DNA of 64,000 nucleotides from Porogramme epimiltina (Eukaryota; Basidiomycota; Agaricomycetes; Polyporales; Polyporaceae): assembly GCA_900155495.1 (NCBI GenBank), contig FTLJ01000160.1:62001-126000 (forward strand), written 5' to 3'. Numbering within the stretch: position 1 is the stretch's first letter; the number at the start of each line of letters is the position of its first letter. Position numbers and translations under genes: made by a program. Shown one piece after another: positions 42,733 through 54,793 of the stretch. Under the pieces are notes generated by a model that was given only the letters and a program-made list of their open reading frames with translations, did no database searches and was not told the origin of the DNA.

Positions 42733-44475
42733 GTGTTCTCGAAGGCGGAGAGGCCCCGCGGGTTCAGGCACCGTTCAGGCACAGACAAGAGAGTGCATTG
42801 GCGTGGCGGATATGCTTCCGTTGCCCAAAGTGGGAAGGCAAAGGTCCGGGATCCGTCCCTCCGAGGCGGCACTCGAGCCATTCGATGGCAAGCTGAGGCG
42901 TGCGTTGCCAAGGAGAGCCACAGAATCGTGCTTTGACCGGTGACGAGAAAACATATAGGGGCGTTCGGTGGGTGCTTTTGCGAGAGGTCGGCCAACGATA
43001 GCCGTGTATGGGGATTGACCAGAAGGCACGTCAGAATATCGCGCCGTTGGATAGCGAGATGTTTCTACACAGGCGCAGGTGATACTGAGTCGGGTATTGA
43101 CGAGCTTCTTGAGGATATGTGTGGGGTCATCAGTAGCGGTAGTGGCAGTCGATTTGCTTCTCAGAGGTGTAATGGGCGGTGTAGACAGCCCCGGAGCGCG
43201 TGGACAATACGATCATGCCAAGGGGGGTGATACAAGAAGTCTAACGTGTCGGTGAGCATACAGACAGGCGGGGACGGGCATGGACCGCATCCAGAACGAT
43301 ATCGCTCACCTTTATTAAGAGCCGGAAGAGTGAGCTCCGAGCGCGACAAGACATGGGGGCCGAGAAATAGGGGGACGTGTTCAGGTTGCAACGATTTGTA
43401 GCTGGATATTACGCACAGTGCAGTGGCCATTACAACCACAATAAGCATCTTGTTTCCGTCAATGCAACGGGACACCGGGGAAGTTGAATGAAAGCTTGTC
43501 ACAGCTACCCTGTTGTTGATCATGGTCTAAGGCTACTACTCCTGGGGTGAGCTGCTGCTTGGTGTAACTGACATGTGCGACGCGAGCCAGACCACTAGCG
43601 GTCTTCGGCTCTATTATGCATAGAGGGTCGCAATGGCTTTTCGAAAGACGTTTGGCGAAGCAGGAGGTACATTCATGGGACCAACTAGTAGTGCCTATGA
43701 CGATGAACTAACAAGTCAAGGCATTTTGGGGGAGTGCTCGAGTAGTCATTGGCGCTTATGATGGAGGTATCTAATCTCCGATGATTTTCTGTTCAAGCGG
43801 AGTGATAGAGGTTGGATCTCCGATAAGCTCACACAGATCAGTGACATTGTTACCGGTTCCTGTCTCGTACGTCGACATGACGGGTAAGCAGCACTCTATG
43901 TATTTCACCTAGACTGGCTGACGTGCTGAAATCTGCATACAGAGCTATTATTATTAACTTGAAATCTCGCACTGAGCACTTCACACATATCGAACAATCA
44001 AGTCGTGCGCAACGGGATGATGATTAATACTATACAATCGAGCGTATGTGTGCATGCGGGTGAGTCGTGGTGTTATACAAGATGCAGAAGAATGAGTGTG
44101 GTGTCACCGGACTGATCCAGGACGAAGCGTTGAACGAAACCTCTATCACGGCATGACCCCTCCCCGCCTTCCTCCCCGTCCTCTCCCTCTCCCTCTCCCT
44201 CTCCTACTCCTCCTACCCGCAACCCGGGCGAAACAAGCATGGTTAAGACGATAATGCGACGCATGGCGAAGGAGATCCAATAAAGATATGTAGGCAAAGC
44301 GCCGTGAACGAAGACTGTGGTGATGCCGTGACGAGTCGTGTCGCGACCGGATGTCGCAAGGCGTGAAGATAGGTGGTGGGGTCGGCGCGGGCCGCTCTGG
44401 CTGTAGGCGCAGAGGTCAGCATGGCGACCGGCGGGAAAGAGCAAGGAGAACGTACTGGGTGAGCATGCCTGCCGT
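42733..44475. other. Intergenic between pheromone genes 2 and 3
   Basis: 1.7 kb without a supported gene. A pyrimidine-rich microsatellite (CCCTCT units) lies at about 44166-44212. I looked for STE3-like membrane segments and found none convincing. Confidence 0.4.
44166..44212. repeat. CCCTCT microsatellite
   Basis: Imperfect tandem repeats of CCCTCT/CTCCTC units on the plus strand (purine-rich on the minus strand), about 260 nt downstream of pheromone gene 3. Confidence 0.8.
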
Positions 44476-44598
44476 TTATGCGATGACGCAACTGGAGTGC
44501 GAGGAGGAGCTGCCGCTCGTCTCGGTGTTTACGAGGATCTCCTCGACGGAGGGCTCCTCGGAGGGGATGGGCGAAGCGATGGTGAAGAACGCGTCCAT
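44476..44598 (-). CDS. Mating pheromone precursor 3
   Basis: A 40-codon ORF from ATG 44596-44598 to TAA 44476-44478. The protein opens with M-D-A-F-F-T-I, has an acidic Pro/Glu-rich pro-region and ends in the CaaX box C-V-I-A. In place of the charged Asp-Arg before the predicted mature peptide it has Asn-Thr followed by Glu-Thr, so processing may differ or be weaker. The predicted mature peptide is Ser-rich, about 12 residues, with a farnesylated Cys. It is the rightmost of three precursors, all on the minus strand. Confidence 0.87.
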   Translation of the reverse strand: MDAFFTIASPIPSEEPSVEEILVNTETSGSSSSHSSCVIA

Positions 44599-44714
44599 TT
44601 CTGGTGGTGGAGTGGTGGAGCGGTGATCGCGAAGAGCGAAGGACGATGAGTGCTGAGCTCGGGAGCTGGTGAGGAGTTCGACGTCTTCGTTGGTCGAGTG
44701 GCGCGCTCACTTAG

Positions 44715-44722
44715 TATTTATA
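44715..44722 (-). promoter_or_regulatory. TATA box of pheromone gene 3
   Basis: TATAAATA on the minus strand, 117 nt upstream of the ATG. Confidence 0.7.
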
Positions 44723-45304
44723 CATCGTAGGGGCAAGCGGACTGGGCAAGGGGCAGGACGCCGGGACGCCTGAGCTTCCACGCAACCAGGAACATCGGGA
44801 GGCTTTGACAATAAGCAGGCTGCGTCTGGTAATCTGTCGCCCGCGGAGGCAGTCCCTGCCCGGCCGCGAGGCAGATTACCGGGCTATTGCCGCTCTGTGC
44901 GCCCGAAACTCGTTACGTGCTTCTGCGCGCACGAGGAGGGCAGTAGCAGCGCAAATCGTTTTGCGAGCTCGACTCGCTACGTGCGCTGTCCTCGCTCTCG
45001 AGTATTGCAAGGCTTTGGTCAGTGCTTCTCGCTCTATCAGCGTTGAGAGGTCTACGATACGTCTTAGCTCGTCGATGCGTCATGACCTCCATGTCCACAG
45101 GCATCAATGAGGTCAGGGTCATCTGAGCCGTCGCTATTGTGTTTACAGGCCCTCTGTTTCGGGAAGCCCTCGCACGTCGTGGCCCGGATAGTTCATACGC
45201 GATACCAGATCGCGATTGATGTCGCGGCTCTCGCGGTGCTTCTCAGGCTTCGAGACGTTTTTGGCATCCATGACGTTGGGCCGTAGTACATGTCCGCAAC
45301 TGTC

Positions 45305-46248
45305 CTTACAGCCGTTTGCATAAGAAACTGGAATCACGCGATTTCAAAGATGTGTTTGTCCCGAACAAATAAAGCCGAAAGTAGTAATTGCCCTGTCACC
45401 CGAATGTCACGCCGAGGCCTGTGACGGAGCCGACTCGGAGTGCGTATCCCCCAGGCTGTCCGGTCCCGGTAGCCTAGTGGCACACACACGCTTGATATCC
45501 TATGGCATAAGGATAGTTAGAATCACCACAACAGAGGAAACCATCTATGGAGGCAGGATAACATAATACCCGGATACTACTAGGGGGCACCACTTCGGAG
45601 GAAAGAGAGTAGTAACTAATGCATATGTAGTCTAGCAGAGGCTTGGAACTCGTTTTTGGGCTATACACGAAATCTTATGCCCGGGGTACGACGTCCCCAG
45701 CCAGGCCCACACGTTCAGCCTCCATGGCTGTTGCTCACGAGTGGCTGGTTTTGTAAAGTGAGCTGTTGAACACCTGTGGATTATCCGTAAGTTCTGTGAC
45801 CTGTCCGAGTCTGCGCCGGTTCATAGAAGATGATATAATGCTCCTCGATGATCACCGAGTAAAATGAGGGATCCTTTGCCCATAATATTGCGCAGCATCC
45901 ATCATGGACGTGGGAGAGGGCCTGGCGGGGGCAATGTTCACTGGGCGGGGACATTGTAGACCACACTTGCACTGTAGTCAACACACTCACTAATTTTAAA
46001 CACCAATGTATTTCTAAAAAGTACTATGCCACGGTTTTCTTATTCAGTCGTTGGTCGAGAGAGTCATACGAAGCGATAAGTAGCCCAGGCCGGCGAAAGG
46101 GCTGTAGTGCACCCAGACGCTCACCTGTCACTGCCAGCCAGGGCATCACGTCCGGTCACACAGCACTTACTATTTTAGGGTTTATTTGATCGGGACAAAC
46201 ACGTTTTCAAACCGCGTCATTCCAGTTTCTTATGCAAACGGCTGTAAG
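45305..46248. mobile_element. Candidate non-autonomous DNA transposon with terminal inverted repeats
   Basis: The left end begins CTTACAGCCGTTTGCATAAG, and the reverse complement of the right end begins with the same 20 bases. Similarity continues inward for about 70-100 bases with scattered mismatches (GAAACTGGAAT, then GTGTTTGTCCCG and CAAATAAA). The element is about 944 bp and its interior has no transposase ORF, so it would need help in trans. Flanking target-site duplication could not be identified, and similarity stops sharply at the ends. The superfamily is not known. Confidence 0.65.
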
Positions 46249-48330
46249 TCCCCTTCCATTCTTGTACTCTAGATTTATACTCGTGTACTTTCTCTAATCA
46301 TATTCTATTCAACACATATACCTCTACTGTGACATATAAAACCCTAACAACTCTTGGCTATCCACCTCTCCACCCCGGAGGCAAACCCGGCAAGCCGCAC
46401 CGAAAGACAATAACGCCTCCCGTCGCCCTACGGCGCCTTTGCAATGTCGTAGTCCCACTGCGTCGCCGCGCGCCCATCGATCCGATCTCTCACTCGCTTC
46501 CGGGCTCGTGCCGTATAAGAACGGTGCAGCGCGCATGAGGATTCCTGCTATTCCGGATCCCGTCGTCAACAATAAGGATGGAGCGCCGAAGGGCTGGGCA
46601 GGCGCTCACTTACCAAATCAGGCAGCGGATTCCAAGGCGTAGGCAGGACTCCGGAAAATGCGGGAACACGGGATGCAAAAAGCGCGCGGAGTAGGCTGGG
46701 CTGACCGAGGGGGTCCGTGGGCGTCAGCGGGCGCGTGTCTTTTTGTTCTGCGGAGATGATGGCACGACATCGGCGACTGGTGAGATCCGCTTGAGCTGGA
46801 TGGTCACAGTGCTCGCGGGGTTTGCTGCGACATATCTGGATACACTCGCTGTGTGGGCGTACGCCATGGTCCGGAGCACGATGCATGGCATGGGCCGTGT
46901 GGCTGTTGAACGTCGGCCTCGGGTCTTGACGCCACAGAACGCTGTCGACGACGCTGGCAGACCCTCAATTCTCGTGGATGGCGAAGCCGTAGGTCTATTT
47001 CTGCCTCTAGGGGCGATAGACGCCATCGTCGGGACCGAGAGGAGTGCCCATCACCGGCCGGGGTTCTGCTAGCTAGTTGAGGGTCAGGTTCCTGAGACGC
47101 CTCATCTACAACAAAAGAACTCGCCCGTCAGCAGGGTGTTTGGGGATGAGCATGATTTGCCCCTACAAGTCTAGACAGCAAAACGCCGGTGCCCTGGCCC
47201 TGAAGGTCAAGCCCTATGCTGCGCGTTTTCGCTCTGATTGGCCCTTGAGACCACTTCGCCGCCTCGTCAGAGAGGGGCGGTGGCTTTACTAGGAACTTCG
47301 AGCGACATGAGGAGGGTGCTATTGTGTTTGCGGACCCAGTAAGAACTGCATGACTCTAGCGGCTCGACCTCGTGTTGAAAATCTGTACATTGATTCGTCT
47401 GTGGGCGTATGCCAACGGACCTCAGACCCCCGAGATCTCCGAAGAGCCTAGCCAACACTCACCACTGACGAACTACGCCCGCTCGATATGTGATGCTCTC
47501 TTTGTGTCATCGGCGCCCGGCGACCCTCAATAACGGGTTACTGAAATGTGGAGGTCCGACGGGATTATTTGAATGCGGTATGTGTGATCCTTGGTGACCC
47601 TCTGGTTTCAGGACACACCTCCACCCCTGGAAGTCGGCAAATGAAGTCTCATGGGAAATGTCAGCGCTACTCACAACATTGCATCTGCTAGAGGTCTGCT
47701 TTGCTTGGGCGGTACCTTAGCCTACGCGCTACCTATTCTTCCTTGTAAAGACAGCCCTTCCATGATTTCCTGTGGGAACCGGAGCAGCAGGTTGCGTACG
47801 CCACGTGAGCGCGGGATGGAAGGAGGTTGAAGATGATATAGTGGCTTCATGGCGATAGAGCGAGGCACACGCCGCTGCGCTGGTGATCAGAGGCTGGCAT
47901 TGACGGCCTGAGTGCTTGACATTTGAGCTCGCACCTATTCCGTTCCTGTAGTCTCCTCTTTACTGTTACCTCCCAACTGTTCAAGTAATGTTCGCCGACG
48001 ATGCGGGACAGTTATCTCGCAGAGTCGCTGTACATGACCTTGTTCGAGACTGCGAGGATGCTCTACCTTCTACGAGCAAGCATGCTGCGTTTCGATGCAT
48101 GGACCATGGGCATGGAATGTAGAGAAACAGTTGGAAGACGATGGCTAGAGGAGAAGCGATGATAGTAGCGAGGAATAAGTAAGGAAAGCTTACGTATGTC
48201 GTGTAGCGCCCATGTGCTACTCGGACGGGGAGCGCTCCGTCACTAGCAGTATAGCTTGTTCTCCTTGATCTCAACACTTTAGAATCTGCACGAGTATCTC
48301 CACCCGTTATCATTCTCTTGTCTTCAAGCA
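46249..48330. other. Intergenic, 2 kb
   Basis: Short ORFs on both strands, including a plus-strand one at 46743-47072 with one hydrophobic stretch, have no recognisable family. No gene is called. Gene-poor spacer or decayed sequence. Confidence 0.35.
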
Positions 48331-48359
48331 CCGCATACTTTCAACCTCACTAAACATCG

Positions 48360-50800
48360 CAAATACGCCACGAATCCAGCGAGGCCCCTCTTAGACTCTA
48401 CTACTGTCAGCCGCGGTGCTCCGCCCTCCGGGCCCATCCTGCGCATGCAACATCTAGAGCCATCAGGATGTCGTTCAAATTCTGGAGCTAAGACGCATGC
48501 CCATCTCTAAGAGCGCAGATGCGGGTTAAGATGTTAGCTATCACGAATATCTTCGCTGTGAGTGCAACTATAACGATCATCGGGAACATTTGAGAGCCCC
48601 GAAGTCCTACGTGCCGAATATACCCCCACGGCGACCATGAAGAGCGACCGTAGGAAGTACTCTCTGCCCACTCTTTCACGTAGTACACCACTTTTTCCGC
48701 ATCTTGATGCGATGGAGTGGAGTGCCGTGTTTGATTGAGAAGACGAAGGTGGTAGAGGGCACTGCGCGTGCTGACACGTTCGTGTGGCGATTCTGACGCG
48801 CTGTATATGTGGTAAGATGGCCCTTTTCTATTGCCTATCTGGAAGCTGACGGTCCCGCAAAACTAGTAAATATTCTCGCCCTCGTATTGCCGGGTGCCAT
48901 GTCCAGCGGAATGTATAACGTTTTTGCTTCCTGTTCGTGGCCTCAACGCCCTTGGCAACATTTCCTCTGAATATGAAAACCTGAATGGCTCGCGGAGGGC
49001 GCCCTCTCTGTCATAAATCTTTCTACAATCGCTTAATTTGAAGGCCGGCGCATCCATCACAGCATCTTATGCGGCTCATGCCGCTGTTTTCGTACATTCG
49101 TCTCATCGATGCATCGCCTTTGACAGTTCTTCTCCTCTACTCATCTCTCCGGCGCGAGTGCCTTCTTACACAGGTGATTCCGTACATAACAAACGCATCT
49201 TGTCCGTGTTTTGCGCACATACACGGTTTCGGTCTGCCGACGATTTCGGGGATCTATCCTTTCCAGGCGTGCTCGAAAACCGAGGACCACATTACCTTGC
49301 CCACCGTCAGAGTATGCTCACTTTTTCTGAGATCCAGGCCCACTTCGTACGATCAAAACGCGCGAGGTGGAGTCGATAAAGAACGCCAGCAGGCCAGCAA
49401 AGTGTATCATCGCCCGCTTTCTTTCTTCCACTCACTTCCAAGACGCAGTCTTTTCAACTCTTACCCCGTATTTGCAAGCAAAATGTTCGATAAATCTACC
49501 GTTCTGTTTGTTTCCCTCTCAGTTCTGTTCGCGACCAGCAGTAATTGTTTACCTCTCTTCATGTACAACCTCAAAGACTAACATAAGTTACAGACGCTGA
49601 TGTCACATCACTGTTCTTTCCGGGCCCGACCGGCTTGGCTTTGACGGCAGTCAACATTGGCGAGGACGGGGACACCACTACGTGGCTGGTAGGGCCGGGA
49701 AAGGAGAGTGGCGGTTTGACGCCTCCCGCCGGCCAGGCTTCATGTACGTCACTAGCTACTGTCTCTCCTCCGTCGCAATCCTGATGAATGGGCTTGTTTT
49801 TTAGTTACTCTGATTGAGGGTCCTAGTCAAGTGGACCTTATTTCTGTGGTGGAAACCGGCTCGGCAACAGTGAATAATAGCTGTGTGCTCAATGGCGGTT
49901 CCGACGCGAATTGTTCGTGGCGGACTATAGGGCCCAATAGTAACGCCTTTGCAATAACTGGGGCCACACAAGTGCCACGTGTGCCCATTCAGGTCAGCTC
50001 TGTTGTTCAACATAACAAGATTAAGAGGATGCTGACATGCCAATACTCTCTATCAGATTAGTGACAATGGAAATGGCGGGGTCTCTTCTGGCAGCTCCGG
50101 CCAGCCTGCAGGGTCCACTGACACTTCCTCGTCGGCTGCTACCTCAGGCGCTCAGACCGGGAATGGAGGCTCGGGGGGCTCGCAGTCGAGCAAGAACAGC
50201 GGGTTCAAGGTGCTAGCGGTTGGCGGAACTTTGGCTGCGGCAAGTATTTTCGCGGCCATGGGCGCTGTCTTTGGTGCTGTTCTCTGATTGAAAGATTGCG
50301 TTGTGCAAGTGTCGGTGGCTTCGGTGGACCTAGTCAGTGCTTCTGATCTCGGGTTTCATGTTCTCTACAATATATATAGGTTTCCGTAGTGCTGTCTCCA
50401 AATACTGAAAAATTTCCCTTCTAAGTGTCGCGAGACTTGCCCCCTCACTCCTTTGAGGTGAAGAGCGTCTGACGGGGACATCTTAGTTGTTTTGGAGCTG
50501 ATTTAAACCGATCTTGGATCCCTGGCATGCCAGATAGGGCAATGTGGGTGGTCCTTTCCAGGTGCGCACCACCGTCTGGCCCGACAGATCCAGTTTCGAA
50601 ACAGGCATGTGGCTCGTATACGGTATCTTCGGGCTCATGTCAACACCGGGATACCGGTGCTCCTTGGAGAACCCTGTTCGAGTCGACGCTAGCCTTGATT
50701 GAAGACGGAAGTCTCGAACTAGTGTGTTGATGGATATCTACACCTAACGACCCGTTCCCCACAGCTCCCCAGTGTTCAATGAAGCTCTGGATGTCCACAA
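48360..50800. repeat. Tandem segmental duplication, left unit
   Basis: Similar to about 51280-54150 across non-coding flank, gene and 3' flank. Shared stretches include the word ATCTTCGCTGTGAGTG (near 48550 and 51517), GTAAGATGGCC (near 48812 and 52200) and the whole gene region. Boundaries are approximate and similarity is interrupted by indels. Confidence 0.65.
49483..50287 (+). CDS. Small secreted surface protein, tandem copy 1
   Basis: Four exons from ATG 49483 to TGA 50285-50287. The signal peptide (V-L-F-V-S-L-S-V-L-F-A) lies in exon 1. Exon 2 starts with D-V-T-S-L and carries T-T-W-L-V-G-P-G-K-E-S-G-G. Exon 3 has T-L-I-E-G-P-S and a Cys pair separated by a short loop. The last exon is a Ser/Gly/Thr-rich linker followed by a hydrophobic C-terminus (L-A-A-A-S-I-F-A-A-M-G) ending at the stop codon, typical of GPI-anchored or tail-anchored wall proteins. 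It is a close paralogue of the gene at 52899 and a distant one of those at 16682, 54794 and 61308. Function unknown. Confidence 0.75.
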
Positions 50801-51279
50801 CAACGCTTGAACAGTTCTATACTAAGTCAGCATTAATCCGGCCAAGATGTCCAGAGCTCTTCATATTTGGACTACAAATATATATACGGTAAGCGCTCAA
50901 CAGCAGCTTGTCTCACCAAGACTTCATATGATCGTCAACGCTGATAATGGACAACGCCAGTCGGGGTAGACAGAGTTGGCTGCCTGTCCTTGGCCCTGCT
51001 GCCCTCGCCGGCTCCGTAGGAGTGAGGGTAGGCTATGTGGCGGCAAATACTACGCTTGCGTCACCAACTTCGCATCAACACGATAGAACGTTGATTATGC
51101 CCCAGGCCGGTGAACGGGGTCCATTATCTGAAGAGCAGACGCTACGGTCACGGCAAACGTGTTCAGACAGGTGATGCAGAAGCCCGACTTTGTGGGCCGA
51201 TGCCAGGTGGCTGAGCAGGGCGAGGGCGCTGGGGACCGTATGGCAAGGCCAGCGGCCTTTGCCGAGCGATAGGCACGTG
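50801..51279. other. Spacer between duplicated units
   Basis: No supported gene. A short AT-rich TATATATAC stretch lies at about 50877. An ORF at 50947-51174 has no family features. Confidence 0.35.
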
Positions 51280-54150
51280 ATGCTCGTTGATTCTCGCTCC
51301 CGTAAGCGCCACATCCTTTCACCTTCACCAACCAAATACGCCCCTGCACAGTGTCCCCAAATCTAACGAGTCTCCTCTTTCACTACTACTTCCAATCGTG
51401 GTGTCCGCCCATGCAACCTCCAGAGCCGCCAGCATAACTTGTCCAAATTTTGGAGCTGCGATAAATAGCCATCTCTAGGAGCGCAGATGTGGGCTCGGAT
51501 GGTATCATCGCCAATATCTTCGCTGTGAGTGAGACTATAATGATAATCGGGAACATCATGTCTGAGAGCCTCTAAGTCCCGCTGTGTGTCGTATACCATC
51601 GCGATGACGATGAATAGTGACCGAAGACAGTATTCTCTGCCATCCCCTTGACACTGCAACGGCCCCCTACCAGGCTGGTAGGAGGTGAGTTGCGTTAATC
51701 GGATGTCCTGCCTTTGTATCTTGATGATCTATGCCGTCCTTGAGAATTAATCGTCCTGTATACTCCGTGTCGTGGTGTATTCCATGCCTAGGGGAACCCT
51801 GCGACCGAGGTTCTCCGGGAAGAGCTTCCCTTAGTACCCTCCCCCTTGTATCTCATTCTCTTGCGGCTCCTTGTTGCCTCCCACTGTCCTGCAGATGTAT
51901 GCTCTCCCATGGACGTGAGCCCTCTCTGCTTTCCACTCATATTTGTGCTGACGTGTGAAGACGGATGTAGCTTGAGGACTTACCCTCGCCAATAGCTCCC
52001 GGTCGTTTGTGGCAACAACTCCCTTCTCATGAAATCCTTGTTTGCGAATGCGCATCTAGCAGATGCGAGGGGGCGGGGTGGTCTTTGATCGGGAGACGTT
52101 GGACCGGCGGATAAACCTCCTACAGTGGATGACTGAGTGGGAAAAGGCACGCGCTCTGACACAGCCGTTTGGTCACCCTGACGGACTGTATGTTTCGTAA
52201 GATGGCCTCTCCTCTCTAATCTCCATGGAAGCTAAACGTCCTTATAGTGCGAATAAGTCATCGTGACCTCCGTGGAGCTGTGATCGTGTATATCAAATTT
52301 CGGGTGGAATGTGAAATATTCCTGCCTCACCATCCCGGTCTCGACGTCCTTCACGACAACGCCTTCTCTAAATATACAGACCCTGTAAGCTCTCGGAGGG
52401 CGCATTCAAGTTCTACACAATCAAACTTTTAGCGATCGCTTAATTTGAAGGCCAGAGCACCCATCACCGGGTCTTACGCCATTCATGCCGATTTTTTCGT
52501 ACATCCGTCCCATCGGCGCATTGCCTTCGACAGTTCCTCTCGCCCTCAACTAATCCCTCGGGCGCGAATACCTGCTTTTGCGGGTCATCTCACACAACGA
52601 AGGCATCCTGTCCGTGTTTCACGTGTATACACAATTGGAGTATGCCGACAATTTCGGGGATTTGCCCCTTTTCAAGTTCGTTAGAGCTCTCAAACCGAGT
52701 GTATCACCTTGCCCATCGCTTGAGCACGCTCGTTTTTTCGCTAGATCGAGGCTATCCCTGTACGATCAAAACACCCTAGGTGGAGGTAATATAAGAAAAC
52801 CAGCGGCGCAGCGAGTTCTACCATCCCCCACTCTCCTTTTCATACACCTCCTTCTAAGATACAGCCCGTTCTTCTCAGACCTCGCACTGATAGGCAACAT
52901 GTTTAACAAGCCTATTGTTCTCTTTGTTTCACTCTCGGCTTTATTCGCGGCCAGCTGTAAGTGTTTCCCCCTTTTCATGCATGTCCTCAGGCTCATTTGG
53001 TTTACAGACGCCGATGTCACCTCTCTCCCCATTCCAGCCGGTGTAACAGCTGCGGCTTGGGAGGCTGTCAATTTGGGTTCTGGCGGAGGCAGCACTACAT
53101 GGCGTGTTGGACCAGGAAAGGAGAGCGGCGGTCTAACGCCTCTCGCTAATCAGGCTTCATGTGGGTCGCCTGTTACTGTCCCTCTACTCACTAGAAGTCC
53201 TCAGCTGATGGACCGCCTTACTCCGCAGTCACCGTGATTGAGGGTCCCAGCCAAGTTAACGTGATTGCTGAAACGCAAACGGGCTCTGTGAATGCCGCGG
53301 TTTATGAGAACTGTGACCTAAGCGGCGATTCGCCGTCCTGCACGTTGATCATTTCTGATGCTAATGGAAACAAACAAACATTTCCTGGGCCCACGGACGT
53401 TCCACTTGTGCCTTTCCAGGTGAGCCCCGTGGTACAACAAATCAGGGGGTCGCTAACGTACTAATATGCTTTGTATGGTTCAGATTGACGACAGTGGAAG
53501 CGGCGGAGGCTCTTCCGATACTTCGTCGTCGGCTGCTACCTCAGGTGCTCAAAGCGGGAACGGAGGCTCGGGGGGCTCTCACTCTGACACGAACAGCGGG
53601 CTCAAGGTGCTCGCCGTGGGCGGAACTATAGCCGCCGCGAGCGTTTTCGCGGCTATGGGCGTTGTCTTTGGTTCCATGTTCTGATTGACAGATAGTGCGG
53701 TGCCGACGTCGACGGCTCAGCGGTGCACCTAGTACTGGTCAAGGCGTTGAATATAATTCCTACCCTCGCTCTTTTACGTCTATAGTATAGCCATAAAAGA
53801 ATATCGACGACTGGAATCGACATAGATGGGCTTCTTTGCTTAGTTTTAATTGTTGAGCCCGGGGATGAATATCATTATTACGGGAGCTTGTTCATCGTCT
53901 AAGACCGGCTCCATGATGGACAGAGAAGGCAATGTATGCAGTCCTGTTCAGGTGCACACCGCCGTGCAACCCGACAAACCTAGTTTCATAGCGAGCCTTG
54001 AATACTACAAACACCGGGATGGAGGTGGCCCGAGAGCCCTGTTCGGTGCTAACCTTGATTGAAGATGGCAATCTCTAACTAGTGGGCTGACAGACTGATA
54101 TCTATACCTGGCTATCCGCCCCCAACAGTTTCCCGGTGTTCTAGACGTTC
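51280..54150. repeat. Tandem segmental duplication, right unit
   Basis: Counterpart of about 48360-50800. It contains the paralogous surface-protein gene with its promoter region (52430-52898 matches 49020-49482) and matching 3' flank (53690-54080 against 50290-50730). Confidence 0.65.
52899..53684 (+). CDS. Small secreted surface protein, tandem copy 2
   Basis: Four exons from ATG 52899 to TGA 53682-53684, collinear with the gene at 49483. The signal peptide (V-L-F-V-S-L-S-A-L-F-A) is followed by D-V-T-S-L, T-T-W-R-V-G-P-G-K-E-S-G-G, V-I-E-G-P-S, a Cys pair and a Gly/Ser-rich linker. The hydrophobic tail ends A-M-G-V-V-F-G-S-M-F. The middle domain differs more from copy 1 than the tail does, so the exposed part is diverging faster. 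It is likely anchored at the plasma membrane or wall. Function unknown. Confidence 0.75.
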
Positions 54151-54793
54151 GCAACCACGCTTGAACTGAACAGCAGCGGGGATCCGAGATCCTGTGCGAG
54201 TTCCATTCCTCGCATAACCGCCGCATTCGTCGGCCGCCCCCGCCTTGACACTATCCGCCCCTAATCAAAATTTCGAGTGAACGAGGTTTCTGTCATGTGT
54301 TTAGTAAACACTAGAATTTTGGGCGTGACGCTGGGAAGACGCACGTACATTGGGAGGCTCTTAACTTATGGCTTTACTCCATGGATTATTCATAACAATG
54401 CGGACCTGTGGATTTCACACTAAGTCATCGTCCAGTCAAGCTCGGCCTAACACGTTCTCACTTGAGACTACATCTACCACAAGCGTTAGACGTACAAGTG
54501 TCAGTATCAGAAGTGTCATGAAGAACTAGACCTCACACCTCCTGATGATCAATGTGGCTTGTAAGCGTTACAAGCCACATGCTGTACATCGCACCTATGG
54601 TCCTCCGATATGATAGAACCAGGGTCGATGCCAACACCGGCACTGTAGGCCTTGAAGTTCAAGAGATATAAAAGGACGGCGTACACACAGCTAGTGTCCG
54701 AGATCTTGCTCACCACAGGCCCTCTTTCACGTCAGCTTACCCCTCACCACCCAGCTATCCAACCACTACTCCATTGCCCATTCGAGCCCGAAC
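53685..54793. promoter_or_regulatory. Intergenic with perfect palindrome
   Basis: After the duplicated 3' flank (to about 54150) the spacer carries a perfect 13-bp inverted repeat, described as its own entry, and a TATAAAAG at 54667-54674, 120 nt before the next ATG. No gene was found. Confidence 0.45.
54552..54580. repeat. Perfect inverted repeat (13-bp arms, 3-nt centre)
   Basis: ATGTGGCTTGTAA, then GCG, then the exact reverse complement. It lies 214 nt upstream of the surface-protein gene at 54794 and 87 nt upstream of its TATA box. It could be a dimeric transcription-factor site or the footprint of a small hairpin element. Confidence 0.85.

Noticed and set aside
44166..44212. CRISPR-like or minisatellite array
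   Set aside because: It is a simple pyrimidine microsatellite without spacers.
46743..47072. ORF with a hydrophobic stretch, considered as a receptor exon
   Set aside because: Only one hydrophobic segment, no neighbouring exons with further segments and no recognisable motif.
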